64,000 nucleotides of DNA from a bacterium HR19 (GCA_002898315.1 BEHV01000004.1:62001-126000); one strand, 5' to 3'. Positions 17,163 through 26,806 are shown, counted from the stretch's first letter. The notes: a model not told the origin generated them from the letters alone. A program made the numbers and translations.

Positions 17163-18344
17163 TTATAAGTACCCGTATTGTTTCATAAGACGCTTGAAGA
17201 TAACTCTGCGTTGAATTTCATTTGTTCCCTCACCTATTTCCCCGAGTTTCACATCTCTATACAATCTTTCAACTTTTGTTCCTTTTATGTATCCGAGACC
17301 TCCGAAGATTTGAAGAGCATCTGAGGCATTTTTCGTAGCGCGTTCGGCGACAAAAAGTTTCGCACACGATGCAAGAAGTCCCGCATCTTCAAGACCCATA
17401 TCATGCATCCACGCGGATTTGAGAATAATAGACCTTCCCATATCAACTGTAATCTGCATATCAACTATTTTGAAATTGACTTCCTCATAAGCAGCGATTG
17501 GTTTTCCAAAAGCATAACGTTCTTTTGAATACCTTATACATTCTTCAAGACAAGCTGACACTATTCCGAGAGAGAAGACAGCGAGTCCGACCCTGCCTAT
17601 GTCAAAAACTCTCATAACCTGCTTGAATCCATCTCCCTCTACTCCACCCACTATGTTTTCTGCTAAAACCTCAACTCCGTCTAAATATAAATCAGAAGTA
17701 GGCGAACCTCTCACTCCAAGTTTATCGTAAGGATTTCCGACCGAAAGCCCTCTGCTATCTCTTTCCACTATAAAAGCTGTTATTCCTTCGTGCTTTTTTG
17801 AATTAGAGTTATCTACTGGAACTCTCGCAAGGACGATAAATAAATCGGCAATCGGACCGTTTGTCACATACGCTTTTGTACCTGACAGAACATATTTTCC
17901 GCCTTTTATTCTTTCAGCTTTTGTTTTGAGAGCTCCGAGGTCTGAACCACAACTTGGCTCGGTCGCACATAAAGCACCTATTTTTCTTCCCTTAGCGAGG
18001 TCGGGGAGATACTTTCTTTTTTGCTCTTCTGTACCAAACATTGCTATAAAGTTCGCACAAAGGAGAGTGTGAGCAAGAGCAGAAAGATGAGTTGATGCGC
18101 ATGCTTTCGCAAGATATTCAGACATAGTAAAGTAAGCAGTCCACCTCATTCCTCCACCTCCATACTTTTCTGGAAGAGGGGCTCCAAGATAACCGAACTG
18201 AGCAAGAATGTTCAAGTTATCTTTTATAAGCTCAAGCGACGGGTTTCTGTCAAGCTGTTCTGCTCTTGGTTCTATTCTCTCCCTACACAACTTTTCAAAC
18301 TCAGAAAATACAGATTTCTCCTCTTCGCTCCAAGTGAAATCCAT
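17163..18344 (-). CDS. Acyl-CoA dehydrogenase
   Basis: A 393-residue flavoprotein that introduces the alpha-beta double bond into acyl-CoA. Signature blocks are CATEPSCGSDLGALKTKAE (FAD/substrate region) near residue 130, YAFGKPIAAYEEV near 275, and the C-terminal GGLGYIKGTKVERLYRDVK followed by GEGTNEIQRRV, where the EGT glutamate is the likely base. Close in layout to short- and medium-chain bacterial enzymes, but chain length cannot be read. It is encoded directly upstream of the acyl-CoA synthetase and in the same direction. No clear Shine-Dalgarno precedes the ATG. Confidence 0.92.
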   Translation of the reverse strand: MDFTWSEEEKSVFSEFEKLCRERIEPRAEQLDRNPSLELIKDNLNILAQFGYLGAPLPEKYGGGGMRWTAYFTMSEYLAKACASTHLSALAHTLLCANFIAMFGTEEQKRKYLPDLAKGRKIGALCATEPSCGSDLGALKTKAERIKGGKYVLSGTKAYVTNGPIADLFIVLARVPVDNSNSKKHEGITAFIVERDSRGLSVGNPYDKLGVRGSPTSDLYLDGVEVLAENIVGGVEGDGFKQVMRVFDIGRVGLAVFSLGIVSACLEECIRYSKERYAFGKPIAAYEEVNFKIVDMQITVDMGRSIILKSAWMHDMGLEDAGLLASCAKLFVAERATKNASDALQIFGGLGYIKGTKVERLYRDVKLGEIGEGTNEIQRRVIFKRLMKQYGYL

Positions 18345-18408
18345 AACAAGATAAAAAATTAAAATATATTATTGCTGTTTATATTTTTCAGAATTTTTGA
18401 ACGTTCGG

Positions 18409-18957
18409 TCAAGAAAGAGATACTGTTTTTCTGCCTTTTTCCATAACATAAAGAGAGAAAATTATTCCTAAAAATACACCGAAGAAATTCATTCCGACAT
18501 CTTTCCATTCAAAGTATCTTCTCAAATGCGGGAAAATGTTTTGAACCTGCAAGACCCCCTGAATAAGTTCATCAGAGAAACCCACAATCGCACCACCAGA
18601 AAAAGCTAAAAAATATCTCATTCTTTCTCTTTGAAACGCCTTTGAAAGAATAAATCCCAAAAAACCATATTCAATAAAGTGAATTCTTTCAGCAGGAATC
18701 TCCATAAGGAGAACTATTGAAAGACCTGTAAATAGGAGGAATAACATCCAGAACTTACCCCTTGTGTTAAGTTCAAAAAATCTTACGATGAAAAATATGT
18801 AAAAAAGTGAGATAATAATCACTCCTGAAACAAATAAAGAGTAGCTCTTTCCGAAAACTTTTCTTATCTCATCTACAACAAAAGGAGCAAGAGGGATTGT
18901 AAGGAAAATCAAAAAAACATAGCAAATTATCATAAACCATAGCTTTCTTTCACTCAT
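18409..18957 (-). CDS. VanZ-like membrane protein
   Basis: A 182-residue integral membrane protein with about five hydrophobic helices. The motif ERIHFIEYGFLGFILSKAF followed by GFSDELIQGVLQVQNIFPHLRRYFEWKDVGMNFFGVFLG is typical of the VanZ-like family, in which His/Glu and DEL-QxF-RY-DxxxN residues are conserved. VanZ was first linked to teicoplanin resistance, but most relatives have no known function. It lies between a glycosyltransferase and the acyl-CoA dehydrogenase. No clear start signal was found. Confidence 0.78.
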   Translation of the reverse strand: MSERKLWFMIICYVFLIFLTIPLAPFVVDEIRKVFGKSYSLFVSGVIIISLFYIFFIVRFFELNTRGKFWMLFLLFTGLSIVLLMEIPAERIHFIEYGFLGFILSKAFQRERMRYFLAFSGGAIVGFSDELIQGVLQVQNIFPHLRRYFEWKDVGMNFFGVFLGIIFSLYVMEKGRKTVSLS

Positions 18958-19021
18958 TTTATCAAAAAAGAACTTTTAATCTATTCATAAGAATTTTGCA
19001 ATTTACTTTCAAACTTGTGGT

Positions 19022-20251
19022 TTATCTGTTGTCAGGAAGCAAAGAATCAACAACTGACCTAATATCTTGTGAAAACTTGTGGAAAGAAAAAATTTTTTCA
19101 AATCTTTCTCTCATCTTGATGGAAATCTCACGATATAAATCTTTATCTTGTATAAGTTGCCTCAAAGTTTGCACCGCTCGGGATAATAAATCTTTTTCTC
19201 TCTCCTCGTATTTTTCCGATAAATTTGAGTTTGATTTAATGATGAGGGTTTCTTCTCCAATTGTTTCAGGAAGGGCACCGTACCCCAGCGCAATAACAGG
19301 AACACCACAAGCCATAGATTCTATTGCTACAAGAGAACTTGTCTCAACAAGCGAAGGTATAAAAACAATATCCACAGAAGAATATACTTCTTCAATCTTC
19401 TTAAAACCCATGAAATTTATGTAATCAGCTACTCCGAGGTCGTGAGATAATTTTTCTATTCTTTTCTTATATAATTTATCTTCATCTCCGAAAAAAAGCA
19501 GTCGGACATTTTCTCCTGATTTTCTGAGTTCCGAAATAACCTTCACAGCAAATATTTGGTTTTTATTTTGCGAAACCTTACCTATAACTCCTAATAAAAA
19601 CTGATTATCTCCTTTCAATTTCTTCTGCCTGCCAAAAAGAGCTTTGATCCTTTTAGAGTAAATCTTTTTCAAGATATTCTCTCTCTCCTCATCAATGGAG
19701 TTATAAACAACTTTAATTTTTTCTGGATTCTTATTTTCAAAGTGCTTCGCTACAAAGTTTGATACACATACGATCTTTTCTGACATATTGTAAGCTAAAT
19801 CGTAAATTTTCTTTGAAGGGAAAAATAAATTAGGGTCCTCCCATACCTCATGGATATGCCACACATGCTTTTTTTTCAAGATAAGAGAAGCAAAAGCACC
19901 AACTGGATTAACTATTGAGTTAGACCAAACAATGTCAAAATCTTTCAAGAACCTCAGAGCAATTCCTACCGAAAATGGCAGAAAAGAAAAAGACAAAGTG
20001 AGAAATAAAAATGGGTTTTTCAATATATCAGGAGAAGAAGAGGAGAAGAAAGGTATTCTGGGGGCAACCCACCAGCTCATAGGAATAAATCTGGTTCTGA
20101 CACCCAGAGTATCAAGCTTTTCTTTCAGCGCTCCGTTTTTAGGCAAGAACACCTCAACATAAAAATCTTTTTTGAAAACCTTTGCAAGAAGAAAAGATAT
20201 ATATTCTGCTCCGTGCAAACCAGAAGCGTGAGATAAAATGGCTACCTTCAT
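19022..20251 (-). CDS. Glycosyltransferase, family 4-like (GT-B fold)
   Basis: A 409-residue GT-B glycosyltransferase. The N-terminal acceptor domain begins VAILSHASGLHGAEYISFLLAK. The donor domain has FLLGVIGKVSQNKNQIFAVK near residue 215 and the nucleotide-sugar site VDIVFIPSLVETSSLVAIESMACGVPVIALGYGALPE near 320-350, with the E-x7-E arrangement. It most likely builds a cell-surface polysaccharide or glycolipid. Sugar and acceptor are unknown. Its neighbour VanZ-like gene starts 64 nt away on the same strand. Confidence 0.88.
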   Translation of the reverse strand: MKVAILSHASGLHGAEYISFLLAKVFKKDFYVEVFLPKNGALKEKLDTLGVRTRFIPMSWWVAPRIPFFSSSSPDILKNPFLFLTLSFSFLPFSVGIALRFLKDFDIVWSNSIVNPVGAFASLILKKKHVWHIHEVWEDPNLFFPSKKIYDLAYNMSEKIVCVSNFVAKHFENKNPEKIKVVYNSIDEERENILKKIYSKRIKALFGRQKKLKGDNQFLLGVIGKVSQNKNQIFAVKVISELRKSGENVRLLFFGDEDKLYKKRIEKLSHDLGVADYINFMGFKKIEEVYSSVDIVFIPSLVETSSLVAIESMACGVPVIALGYGALPETIGEETLIIKSNSNLSEKYEEREKDLLSRAVQTLRQLIQDKDLYREISIKMRERFEKIFSFHKFSQDIRSVVDSLLPDNR

Positions 20252-20329
20252 AAATCCAAAAACAACCTATAAATTAAAATTTACAGAAAAATAAATGTGT
20301 AGGGTTGAATAAATTAAACTTTGTAAGAT

Positions 20330-20593
20330 ATGGCAGAACAAACCGAGGTAAATCCTTCTCCGAAAGCAGATGTGTTTTTAGACCTCAAAGGAACTCCCTG
20401 CCCTCTCAACTATGTGAAAGCTAAAATAAAATTAGAGGAAATGGAAAAAGGTCAGATTTTAGAGGTAATACTAGACGATGGCGAACCCATAAGGAATGTT
20501 CCTCTATCTCTAAAACAAGATGGGCAGGAGATACTTATACAGGAAAAAATAGATGAAAAACACTGGAGAGTTCTTGTGAGAAAAATAAAGTAG
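20330..20593 (+). CDS. TusA/SirA-family sulfur carrier-like protein
   Basis: An 87-residue protein with the family hallmark near its start: LDLKGTPCPLNYVKAKIKLEEM, where the Cys-Pro pair carries the persulfide in TusA. The second half (GQILEVILDDGEPIRNVPLSLKQDGQEIL) fits the two-layer fold. TusA relatives pass sulfur for tRNA thiolation, molybdopterin or sulfur oxidation; which applies here is unknown. A TAAACT hexamer ends 9 nt before the ATG and no Shine-Dalgarno is present. Confidence 0.86.
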   Translation: MAEQTEVNPSPKADVFLDLKGTPCPLNYVKAKIKLEEMEKGQILEVILDDGEPIRNVPLSLKQDGQEILIQEKIDEKHWRVLVRKIK

Positions 20594-20720
20594 AGCAAGG
20601 TGTTCTCGTAAAACTCTGATAGTAGAGATTTCAGAAATCAGCATTCAAGCATTCGGCTGAAATTCAAAGTTTGCAAAAAAGAGCGAAAGAAAAATCTAAA
20701 AAATTAAATTGAAAGTAATA

Positions 20721-21515
20721 ATGAAAAAAGAGCTGAAATTTGCTTCAAATTTTTTAACATCTTTGAATTTGTTTTGTGGATTTACTTCAATTTTGCTCAG
20801 CTTTGAAGGGAAATTCAACTTTGCGTTTTATTTCATTTTTCTTGGTCTTATATTTGATATGGCAGATGGCAGGATAGCGAGGGCTCTTGGAATATCATCA
20901 AGGTTTGGACTTGAATTTGATTCGCTCGCTGACCTCACAACATTCGGCATAGCTCCATCTGCAATAGTATATAATATGTTCTTGAAAGAATTTGAATTTG
21001 GAAAAATAATTTCTTTTTTGCCGGTTCTTTCTGTTGCGATACGGCTTGCGAGATTTAATGTGAATTCTGAGACAAAAGCGAAAGAGTATTTTGAAGGACT
21101 TTCATCTCCACTTGGCGCATTCCTCATAATTTCACTTTCATTTATTTTCAAAGATGCTATTGTTCTGAACACAAAGATAACAAAAATCTTGTTTTTTCTA
21201 TTGATTTTTTCTATATCGGTATTGCAGGTTAGCACCATAAAGTTCAGGTCTTTCAAAGAAGTAAAGACATCAAAGGTTATTCCTTATTTTCTCTTTCTTC
21301 CACCTGTACTTTTATGGCTACTTTTTTTCAAGCAGAAAATTTTCTTCATTATATCTATCTTTGGAATAACTTGCTATATTATTTATAATATCATTTTTGA
21401 GAATTTGAGGTATGGAAAAGGTATATATATTCGACACGACTTTGAGAGACGGAGAGCAAGCACCGGGCTTCTCAATGACAATAGAAGAGAAGATCAAGAT
21501 GGCTCAGGCACTTGA
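20721..21515 (+). CDS. pssA: CDP-diacylglycerol--serine O-phosphatidyltransferase
   Basis: A 264-residue membrane enzyme of phosphatidylserine synthesis. The CDP-alcohol phosphotransferase motif runs DMADGRIARALGISSRFGLEFDSLAD, matching D-x2-DG-x2-AR-x8-G-x3-D-x3-D, near residues 47-72. It is followed by about six hydrophobic segments typical of PssA. The ATG at 20721 is chosen; a TTG at 20709 would add four residues. The gene runs 104 bases into leuA in another frame, giving a charged tail (about 35 residues) unlike normal PssA ends. The true end may differ if the sequence has an error. Confidence 0.86.
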   Translation: MKKELKFASNFLTSLNLFCGFTSILLSFEGKFNFAFYFIFLGLIFDMADGRIARALGISSRFGLEFDSLADLTTFGIAPSAIVYNMFLKEFEFGKIISFLPVLSVAIRLARFNVNSETKAKEYFEGLSSPLGAFLIISLSFIFKDAIVLNTKITKILFFLLIFSISVLQVSTIKFRSFKEVKTSKVIPYFLFLPPVLLWLLFFKQKIFFIISIFGITCYIIYNIIFENLRYGKGIYIRHDFERRRASTGLLNDNRREDQDGSGT

Positions 21516-22968
21516 GAAACTCGGAGTAGACATAATAGAAGCTGGCTTCCCCATAACATCAGAAGGCGACTTTGAGGCAGTAAGAGAAATATCAAAAAGG
21601 ATAGAAAGAGCGACAATATGCGCACTTGCAAGATGTGAGGAAGTTGATATAGAAAGAGCAGCGGAAGCACTTGCATACGCAAGAAGAAAAAGAATCCATG
21701 TCTTCATAGCAACAAGCGAAATACACATGAAATATAAACTCAGATTAACCGAAGAGCAAGTCCTTGAAAAAGCGATAAAAGCGGTAAGATTGGCAAAAAG
21801 ATATGCAGATGAAGTTGAGTTCTCCGCAGAAGACGCAACAAGGTCTGACCCCGAATTCCTCATAAAAGTGTTCAAAGAGGTGGTAAAAGAGGGAGCAGAT
21901 GTCATAAATATACCCGACACGGTTGGCTACACATTACCCTTTGAGTTCTATGAACTTGTAAAAAGAGTAAAAGAAGAGATTTCAAAAGTAGGGAGACCAA
22001 TAATTTCTGTCCACTGCCACAATGACCTTGGACTTGCAACAGCAAACACACTCGCAGGAGTGCTAGCAGGAGCGAGGCAGTGCGAAGTGGCTCTCAACAG
22101 CATAGGAGAAAGAGCAGGAAACACTTCTCTTGAAGAAGTTGTCATGGCGATAAAAACAAGAAAAGATTTCTTCAAAATCGTCTATACAGATATAAACACA
22201 AAGGAAATTTATCCCGCATCAAGATTGCTCTCAAAGATAACAGGAGTTCAGGTCCCACCGAATAAAGCTATTGTCGGTCAGAACGCGTTTGCTCACGAAG
22301 CTGGAATCCATCAAGATGGAGTTCTCAAAAACCCGCTCACCTATGAGATAATGAGACCAGAAGATGTAGGATTCCCAAGCTCACAAATAATTATAGGTAA
22401 GCACTCGGGAAGACACGCCCTCGCAAAAAAACTGGCAGAACTCGGATATGAACTATCACAAGAAGAACTGAAAGCGGTATATCAGAAAGTCAAAGAACTT
22501 GCAGACAAGAAAAAAAGAGTATATGACGAAGATATAGAAGCTATTGTTTTTGAAGAAATACTCAAAACCAAAAAAGAAGATAGATACGAGCTTGTATCGG
22601 TAAATTTTGCAGCAGGAACAGATATAATTCCTTCGGCAACTGTGATCATAAAAGATAGCGGAAAAACCCTGAAAGCTTCTGCAACAGGAGATGGTCCAGT
22701 AGATGCGGTATATAAAGCAATTCAAAACTGCCTTGATATACACCCGGAACTTATAGATTATTCTGTGAAGTCAATTTCAGGAGGAACCGACGCACAGGGA
22801 GAAGTTTCTGTTGTTCTGAAAGTAGGAGATATCTCCGCAAGCGGAACCGGGATAAGCACAGATATAGTTGTAGCATCGGCAAAAGCTTTTCTCTCTGCAA
22901 TAAACAGAATAGAAAAAGCATCTAGAATAAAAAGACATCTTTCACTTAAAGAATCACGAGCTCTCTAA
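21412..22968 (+). CDS. leuA: 2-isopropylmalate synthase
   Basis: LeuA condenses acetyl-CoA with 2-oxoisovalerate at the start of leucine synthesis. The catalytic opening FDTTLRDGEQAPGFSM is at residues 6-21. The metal-binding HCHNDLGLATANTL is near 198, and the second signature NSIGERAGNTSLEEVVMA near 230. HEAGIHQDGVLKNPLTYEI near 300 and a C-terminal LeuA regulatory domain (about 385-510, GDGPVDAVYKAIQ) complete the 518 residues, the normal length. The start is preceded by GAGGT 1 nt upstream and lies inside pssA, so the two are probably co-transcribed. The regulatory domain implies leucine feedback control. Confidence 0.95.
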   Translation: MEKVYIFDTTLRDGEQAPGFSMTIEEKIKMAQALEKLGVDIIEAGFPITSEGDFEAVREISKRIERATICALARCEEVDIERAAEALAYARRKRIHVFIATSEIHMKYKLRLTEEQVLEKAIKAVRLAKRYADEVEFSAEDATRSDPEFLIKVFKEVVKEGADVINIPDTVGYTLPFEFYELVKRVKEEISKVGRPIISVHCHNDLGLATANTLAGVLAGARQCEVALNSIGERAGNTSLEEVVMAIKTRKDFFKIVYTDINTKEIYPASRLLSKITGVQVPPNKAIVGQNAFAHEAGIHQDGVLKNPLTYEIMRPEDVGFPSSQIIIGKHSGRHALAKKLAELGYELSQEELKAVYQKVKELADKKKRVYDEDIEAIVFEEILKTKKEDRYELVSVNFAAGTDIIPSATVIIKDSGKTLKASATGDGPVDAVYKAIQNCLDIHPELIDYSVKSISGGTDAQGEVSVVLKVGDISASGTGISTDIVVASAKAFLSAINRIEKASRIKRHLSLKESRAL

Positions 22969-22989
22969 AAATAAAACCTGTATAAGCTT

Positions 22990-23505
22990 ATGAATAGAAA
23001 AAGCAAAGTTTTGATAATTGTTTTTTCCTTCCTTTCAGGAGCGATATTTTTCGGACTTTTCCTGCCGGGAGTTTTCAAATCCAAAAGGTTATTTGAGAGA
23101 ACAACTCTGCTCGGAAAAACCCCTCCCGAATTTCTTCTGCGGGTAAACGGAGAAAAAATAAAACTTTCTGAAATAATTGAAAGAGAAAAAGACAAAGTCA
23201 TCATTATAAACTTTTTTGCTTCATGGTGTACAGAATGCAGAGAAGAGAGAAAAAAACTTCTTGAACTCAGAGAAAAAGCGAAGGTTATAGGGGTTGTCTT
23301 TCAAGATACAGAGAAAAACATAAGAGATTACCTTGAAGAACTTAATCCTTACCACTTTGTATATTTTGATAGCGGAGAAGTCGCTCTTGATTACGGAATA
23401 ACCGGAGTTCCAGAAACCTTTGTCGTAAAGGATGGAAAAATCATAAAAAAGTTCATAGGACCGATAGAAAAAGAAGAGATAGAAAAATTGATAAGCTCAC
23501 AATAA
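22990..23505 (+). CDS. TlpA/ResA-like thioredoxin-fold protein
   Basis: A 171-residue protein with an N-terminal membrane anchor (about residues 7-29) followed by a thioredoxin fold. The redox motif is FFASWCTECREE with CxxC = CTEC. Next comes VIGVVFQDTEKNIRDYLEEL, and the cis-Pro segment GVPETFVV. It would sit outside the cytoplasmic membrane, reducing or handing electrons to exported thiol proteins such as apocytochromes. It starts 21 nt after leuA. The partner is not identifiable here. Confidence 0.85.
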   Translation: MNRKSKVLIIVFSFLSGAIFFGLFLPGVFKSKRLFERTTLLGKTPPEFLLRVNGEKIKLSEIIEREKDKVIIINFFASWCTECREERKKLLELREKAKVIGVVFQDTEKNIRDYLEELNPYHFVYFDSGEVALDYGITGVPETFVVKDGKIIKKFIGPIEKEEIEKLISSQ

Positions 23506-23526
23506 GCAAGATGAAAAAATTGTTTT

Positions 23527-23532
23527 TAAAAT
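23527..23532 (+). promoter_or_regulatory. -10 box of methyltransferase gene
   Basis: TAAAAT ends 9 nt before the ATG at 23542; the flanking TTTATCAG repeats that of pyrR. Confidence 0.45.
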
Positions 23533-23541
23533 TTATCAGTA

Positions 23542-24588
23542 ATGGAAGAGGGATCAAAGAATTCAGAATACACAATACTGACACTGGAACAAATCAAAAC
23601 TCTTCTTGAAGATAAAGATACTTCTCCAATAGCCGAACTTTATGGCAGAGGGAAACTAACAAAGTGCATGAGTTTGGGAGAGAAAGTATTACAAAAAGAT
23701 ATTCCTGAAAGCAAAAAGGAGCTAATAAGGAAAATAATTTCAAGGTGTAAAGAGCACTTGGAGAAAGATTTTGATAAAAAGAGTTTAATTCCGAAAATAA
23801 ATAAACTCGCCGAACCAAAAGATTTAACACAAATATCAATAAGAGCTATATCAATGTATCTTACACTGACAAAATCACTTCTTGAACACCTTAAACTGCC
23901 CTACTCCTCGCATATGGCAGATAGCTGGCTCAGACACTGGGAATACTCAAATGCAATAATATTCTCACAGACCGAAAGCTGGATGAGAATTCTTGATGCA
24001 GGAGGAACGGGAACAATTTTCTCATATCTCCTCGCTCTTTTGGGATGTCAAACTTACACCGTTGACATAGATGAAAGCAAAATTAAATCTGCTATTTTCA
24101 CCTCAGAAAAACTTGGACTAAAAAATATATTTCACCTGAAACAAGATATAAGACAGCTTGAATTTCCAGATAATTTTTTTGATAGAGTTTTTTCAATATC
24201 TGTAATTGAACATCTAGAACCTGAAACGTTAGGAAAAGCAGTGAAAGAATTAGCAAGAGTACTGAAACCCGGAGGAATACTAACCATCACTTTTGATTAT
24301 GGAAATTACTACGGAGAAAAATTTACCCCGGGAAGTATTAAATCTCCTTCTGACCTAAAAAGAAGGATAATTGATGAATCAGGATTAGAGATTCTGTATA
24401 ATCCATCTATAGAGGTAGAGGTAGAACTTCAGCCACTATTACCGTATGAATCAATGGAATATATCTTTGGAATCATAATACTGAAAAAACCCGGCGAAGA
24501 AAAAAGACCGGAAATTGTGGACCTGAGCTGGTTTGCAACAAAAAGAATTTTCGGAACAATAGATGGAACCGTAACCTTGAAACTGTAG
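23542..24588 (+). CDS. Class I SAM-dependent methyltransferase
   Basis: A 348-residue protein. The C-terminal part has the Rossmann methyltransferase motifs: MRILDAGGTGTIFSYLLALLG (motif I) near residue 150, TVDIDE (motif II), and DRVFSISVIEHLE then ELARVLKPGGILTITFD near 215-250, as in Methyltransf_11. About 120 N-terminal residues are helical and charged, with no recognised family. The substrate is unknown. Start ATG has a TAAAAT box 9 nt upstream and no Shine-Dalgarno. It ends convergently against flgE, 64 nt away. Confidence 0.83.
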   Translation: MEEGSKNSEYTILTLEQIKTLLEDKDTSPIAELYGRGKLTKCMSLGEKVLQKDIPESKKELIRKIISRCKEHLEKDFDKKSLIPKINKLAEPKDLTQISIRAISMYLTLTKSLLEHLKLPYSSHMADSWLRHWEYSNAIIFSQTESWMRILDAGGTGTIFSYLLALLGCQTYTVDIDESKIKSAIFTSEKLGLKNIFHLKQDIRQLEFPDNFFDRVFSISVIEHLEPETLGKAVKELARVLKPGGILTITFDYGNYYGEKFTPGSIKSPSDLKRRIIDESGLEILYNPSIEVEVELQPLLPYESMEYIFGIIILKKPGEEKRPEIVDLSWFATKRIFGTIDGTVTLKL

Positions 24589-24652
24589 GAATATCATTTC
24601 TAATAAACCCGAAGGAGAAGCTCAATTCAAAAGAAAGGATATTTTTAACCAA

Positions 24653-26056
24653 TTATCCTCTTACGAGACCTGCGAGTTCAACGAGCATAGCGTCTGAAAC
24701 CGCTATAACACGAGAAGATGCTTGAAAGGCTCTCTGAAAAACAATCATATTTATGAACTCATTTGCAAGGTCAACATTGGAGTGTTCAAGCGACTTTGCA
24801 ACAATCTTCCCTCTTCCACCAACAGTAGCTTTGTCTATCGCCGGCTGCCCGGAGCGAGGCGTCTCGGCAAAAAGAGTCCTTCCAACCCTCAAAAGTCCAT
24901 CTTTATCTGTGAATTTAGCTATTGCGAGCTGAGCAAGAGGTCTTGAAACCCCATTAGAGTAAAAACCTATAATCGTTCCATCTTCTTCAACAGTGAATTT
25001 GAGAAGAGAACCAACGGTCTTCCCATCCTGTCTTACAAAGTTTGTTGAGAAAGGAGAAGCAAAGTGTGTAGTTCCATCAAGTCCAACCTCAACTCCTGGT
25101 TCTGGTACAGTCAGACCGAAATTAACCTCATCTAAGCTTGTTCCAAAGTTCAGCTCTATTGTCTGAGGTGAAGAAGATTGACCATCTTGCCATGTGACCT
25201 CAAGGCGAAGCGCTTTTTCAAGAACTCCGTTTATCTTCTCAGCAGAAAGCTTTCCGTCTGTCGTGAATTCAAGAGTTCCTACGACGGGATTTCCAAAAAT
25301 ATCTGGTGGTGGGAAGTTAATCGTCCCCCCTTCAACCTTTGCGAGAACCTGCCAGACATTTCTTGAATTAGGATCGGCAGGGTTTGCCTCCTGAATTTTT
25401 CTGAAAAACAAGTTTATCACTCTCGGAGTTCCCAGAGAATCATAAACCGTCACAGAAGTGTTAAACTGGTAGGTTGTCGGGTCATCTGGGTTAAAAAGAG
25501 GAAATGGCGGAGAAGGGATAACCTGCTGTCTTGAATCAAGGTTCAAACCGAAGTCAACTCTGCTGGTAGCTTTCGGAGGAGAGTCCACCTGAGGTATTTT
25601 TATATCTGTCATAGGACCGACTCTTCTTATTTGACCTGTTCTCTCATCTGTGACAACCTGCCATCCCTGAACTCGCAGTCCTTCTCTTCCATCAACGAGT
25701 TTATTGACCAAAAATCCGTCTTTATCTACTTCAAACTGTCCGTTTCTCGTATAAAAAATTCCGAAGCGGGGGACATCTTTCACCACAAAGAACCCTTCGC
25801 CATCAATTGCCATATCTGTATCAACTCCTGTGAACTCCAAAGTTCCTTGGGTGTGAAGGACTCTGACTTCACCTATTATAGTTCCTCTTCCGAACTGCTC
25901 ACCTATAAAGCCGGTCGGCAGTATATCTATGAATTCTGCCCTTGAGCCCTTGAAACCTATTGTATTTACATTTGCGATGTTATCTGATACAACTTGGAGC
26001 GCCCTCATGTTTGACTGGACGCCCGTTCTACCAACAAACAAAGAAGGCATCGGCAT
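24653..26056 (-). CDS. flgE: Flagellar hook protein FlgE
   Basis: The structural subunit of the flagellar hook. The rod-type N-terminus VGRTGVQSNMRALQVVSDNIANVNTIGFKGSRAEF is followed by internal hook domains, and the C-terminus ends with LEHSNVDLANEFINMIVFQRAFQASSRVI, the usual amphipathic polymerisation helix. At 467 residues it is in the normal range. The ATG at 26056 has a strong AGGAGGTGA upstream. The order fliK-flgD-flgE fits a flagellar hook operon. Confidence 0.94.
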   Translation of the reverse strand: MPMPSLFVGRTGVQSNMRALQVVSDNIANVNTIGFKGSRAEFIDILPTGFIGEQFGRGTIIGEVRVLHTQGTLEFTGVDTDMAIDGEGFFVVKDVPRFGIFYTRNGQFEVDKDGFLVNKLVDGREGLRVQGWQVVTDERTGQIRRVGPMTDIKIPQVDSPPKATSRVDFGLNLDSRQQVIPSPPFPLFNPDDPTTYQFNTSVTVYDSLGTPRVINLFFRKIQEANPADPNSRNVWQVLAKVEGGTINFPPPDIFGNPVVGTLEFTTDGKLSAEKINGVLEKALRLEVTWQDGQSSSPQTIELNFGTSLDEVNFGLTVPEPGVEVGLDGTTHFASPFSTNFVRQDGKTVGSLLKFTVEEDGTIIGFYSNGVSRPLAQLAIAKFTDKDGLLRVGRTLFAETPRSGQPAIDKATVGGRGKIVAKSLEHSNVDLANEFINMIVFQRAFQASSRVIAVSDAMLVELAGLVRG

Positions 26057-26102
26057 AGCTAATTCACCTCCTTTCCGCTAATATTCAAAAAATCGCCAAA
26101 AA

Positions 26103-26777
26103 CTATTCCTCTTTTATTCCAATAACCTTTTCAAATTCAAAGTTTAAATTCCCTATTCCAACAAAAACATTGTTTCCCTCCAAAGATACAGAATCTATTT
26201 TTCCGAATGTAAGATGAGATGGTTTGAACTCATTTCCTGCGGAATCATGGGCAACAATTTCAAACGAGTATTGACCATCTTGAACAGCATTTCCGCTATC
26301 GTTTTTTCCATCCCAGACCACATAGTGCTTTCCAGCATCAACATCTGAAAGGTGAATCCTTTTCACAACTATTCCGCCGGGACCTAATATCTTTACCTCA
26401 ACATCTCTCGCAGGTATATCAAGTGAAAAAGCCGGGTAATTCAAAACCTTCCCTTGGGAGACAAAAAGAGTTTTGCCCTCAATATAAGCTTTTTTTCCTA
26501 TGATGTTTGACGCAGAAAAGAAATTTGCGCGAGCTATGGACTTTGAAAGCTCATCTATTGTATCTTTCAGATTCATTGATTGCTCAACTTGAGCTAAAAT
26601 TGAAAGCTGAGTCATAAGGTCTTTGTAATCAACAGATGATTCAAAATCTTGGTATTTCAACTGGGTGAAAAGAAGCTTCAAAAAATCATCTCTGCTTATT
26701 TTTGTTGATGGATTTGCAACCTGTCGCTGACCAGAACCTGAAAGGTCGTTCAAAATTCCTGAAATATCGTTTGCCAT
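26103..26777 (-). CDS. flgD: Flagellar hook assembly protein FlgD
   Basis: FlgD caps the growing hook and is lost later. The N-terminal signature ISRDDFLKLLFTQLKYQDFESS...DYKDLMTQLSILAQVEQ (about residues 25-68) is clear. The C-terminal half contains the FlgD Ig-like/tudor region with KHYVVWDGKNDSGNAVQDGQYSFEIVAHDSAGNEF. 224 residues is normal. An AGGAG lies 8 nt before the ATG. It is the middle gene of the fliK-flgD-flgE group. Confidence 0.93.
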   Translation of the reverse strand: MANDISGILNDLSGSGQRQVANPSTKISRDDFLKLLFTQLKYQDFESSVDYKDLMTQLSILAQVEQSMNLKDTIDELSKSIARANFFSASNIIGKKAYIEGKTLFVSQGKVLNYPAFSLDIPARDVEVKILGPGGIVVKRIHLSDVDAGKHYVVWDGKNDSGNAVQDGQYSFEIVAHDSAGNEFKPSHLTFGKIDSVSLEGNNVFVGIGNLNFEFEKVIGIKEE

Positions 26778-26806
26778 CTTCTGTTCTCCTCACTTCTCCT
26801 TTATTT

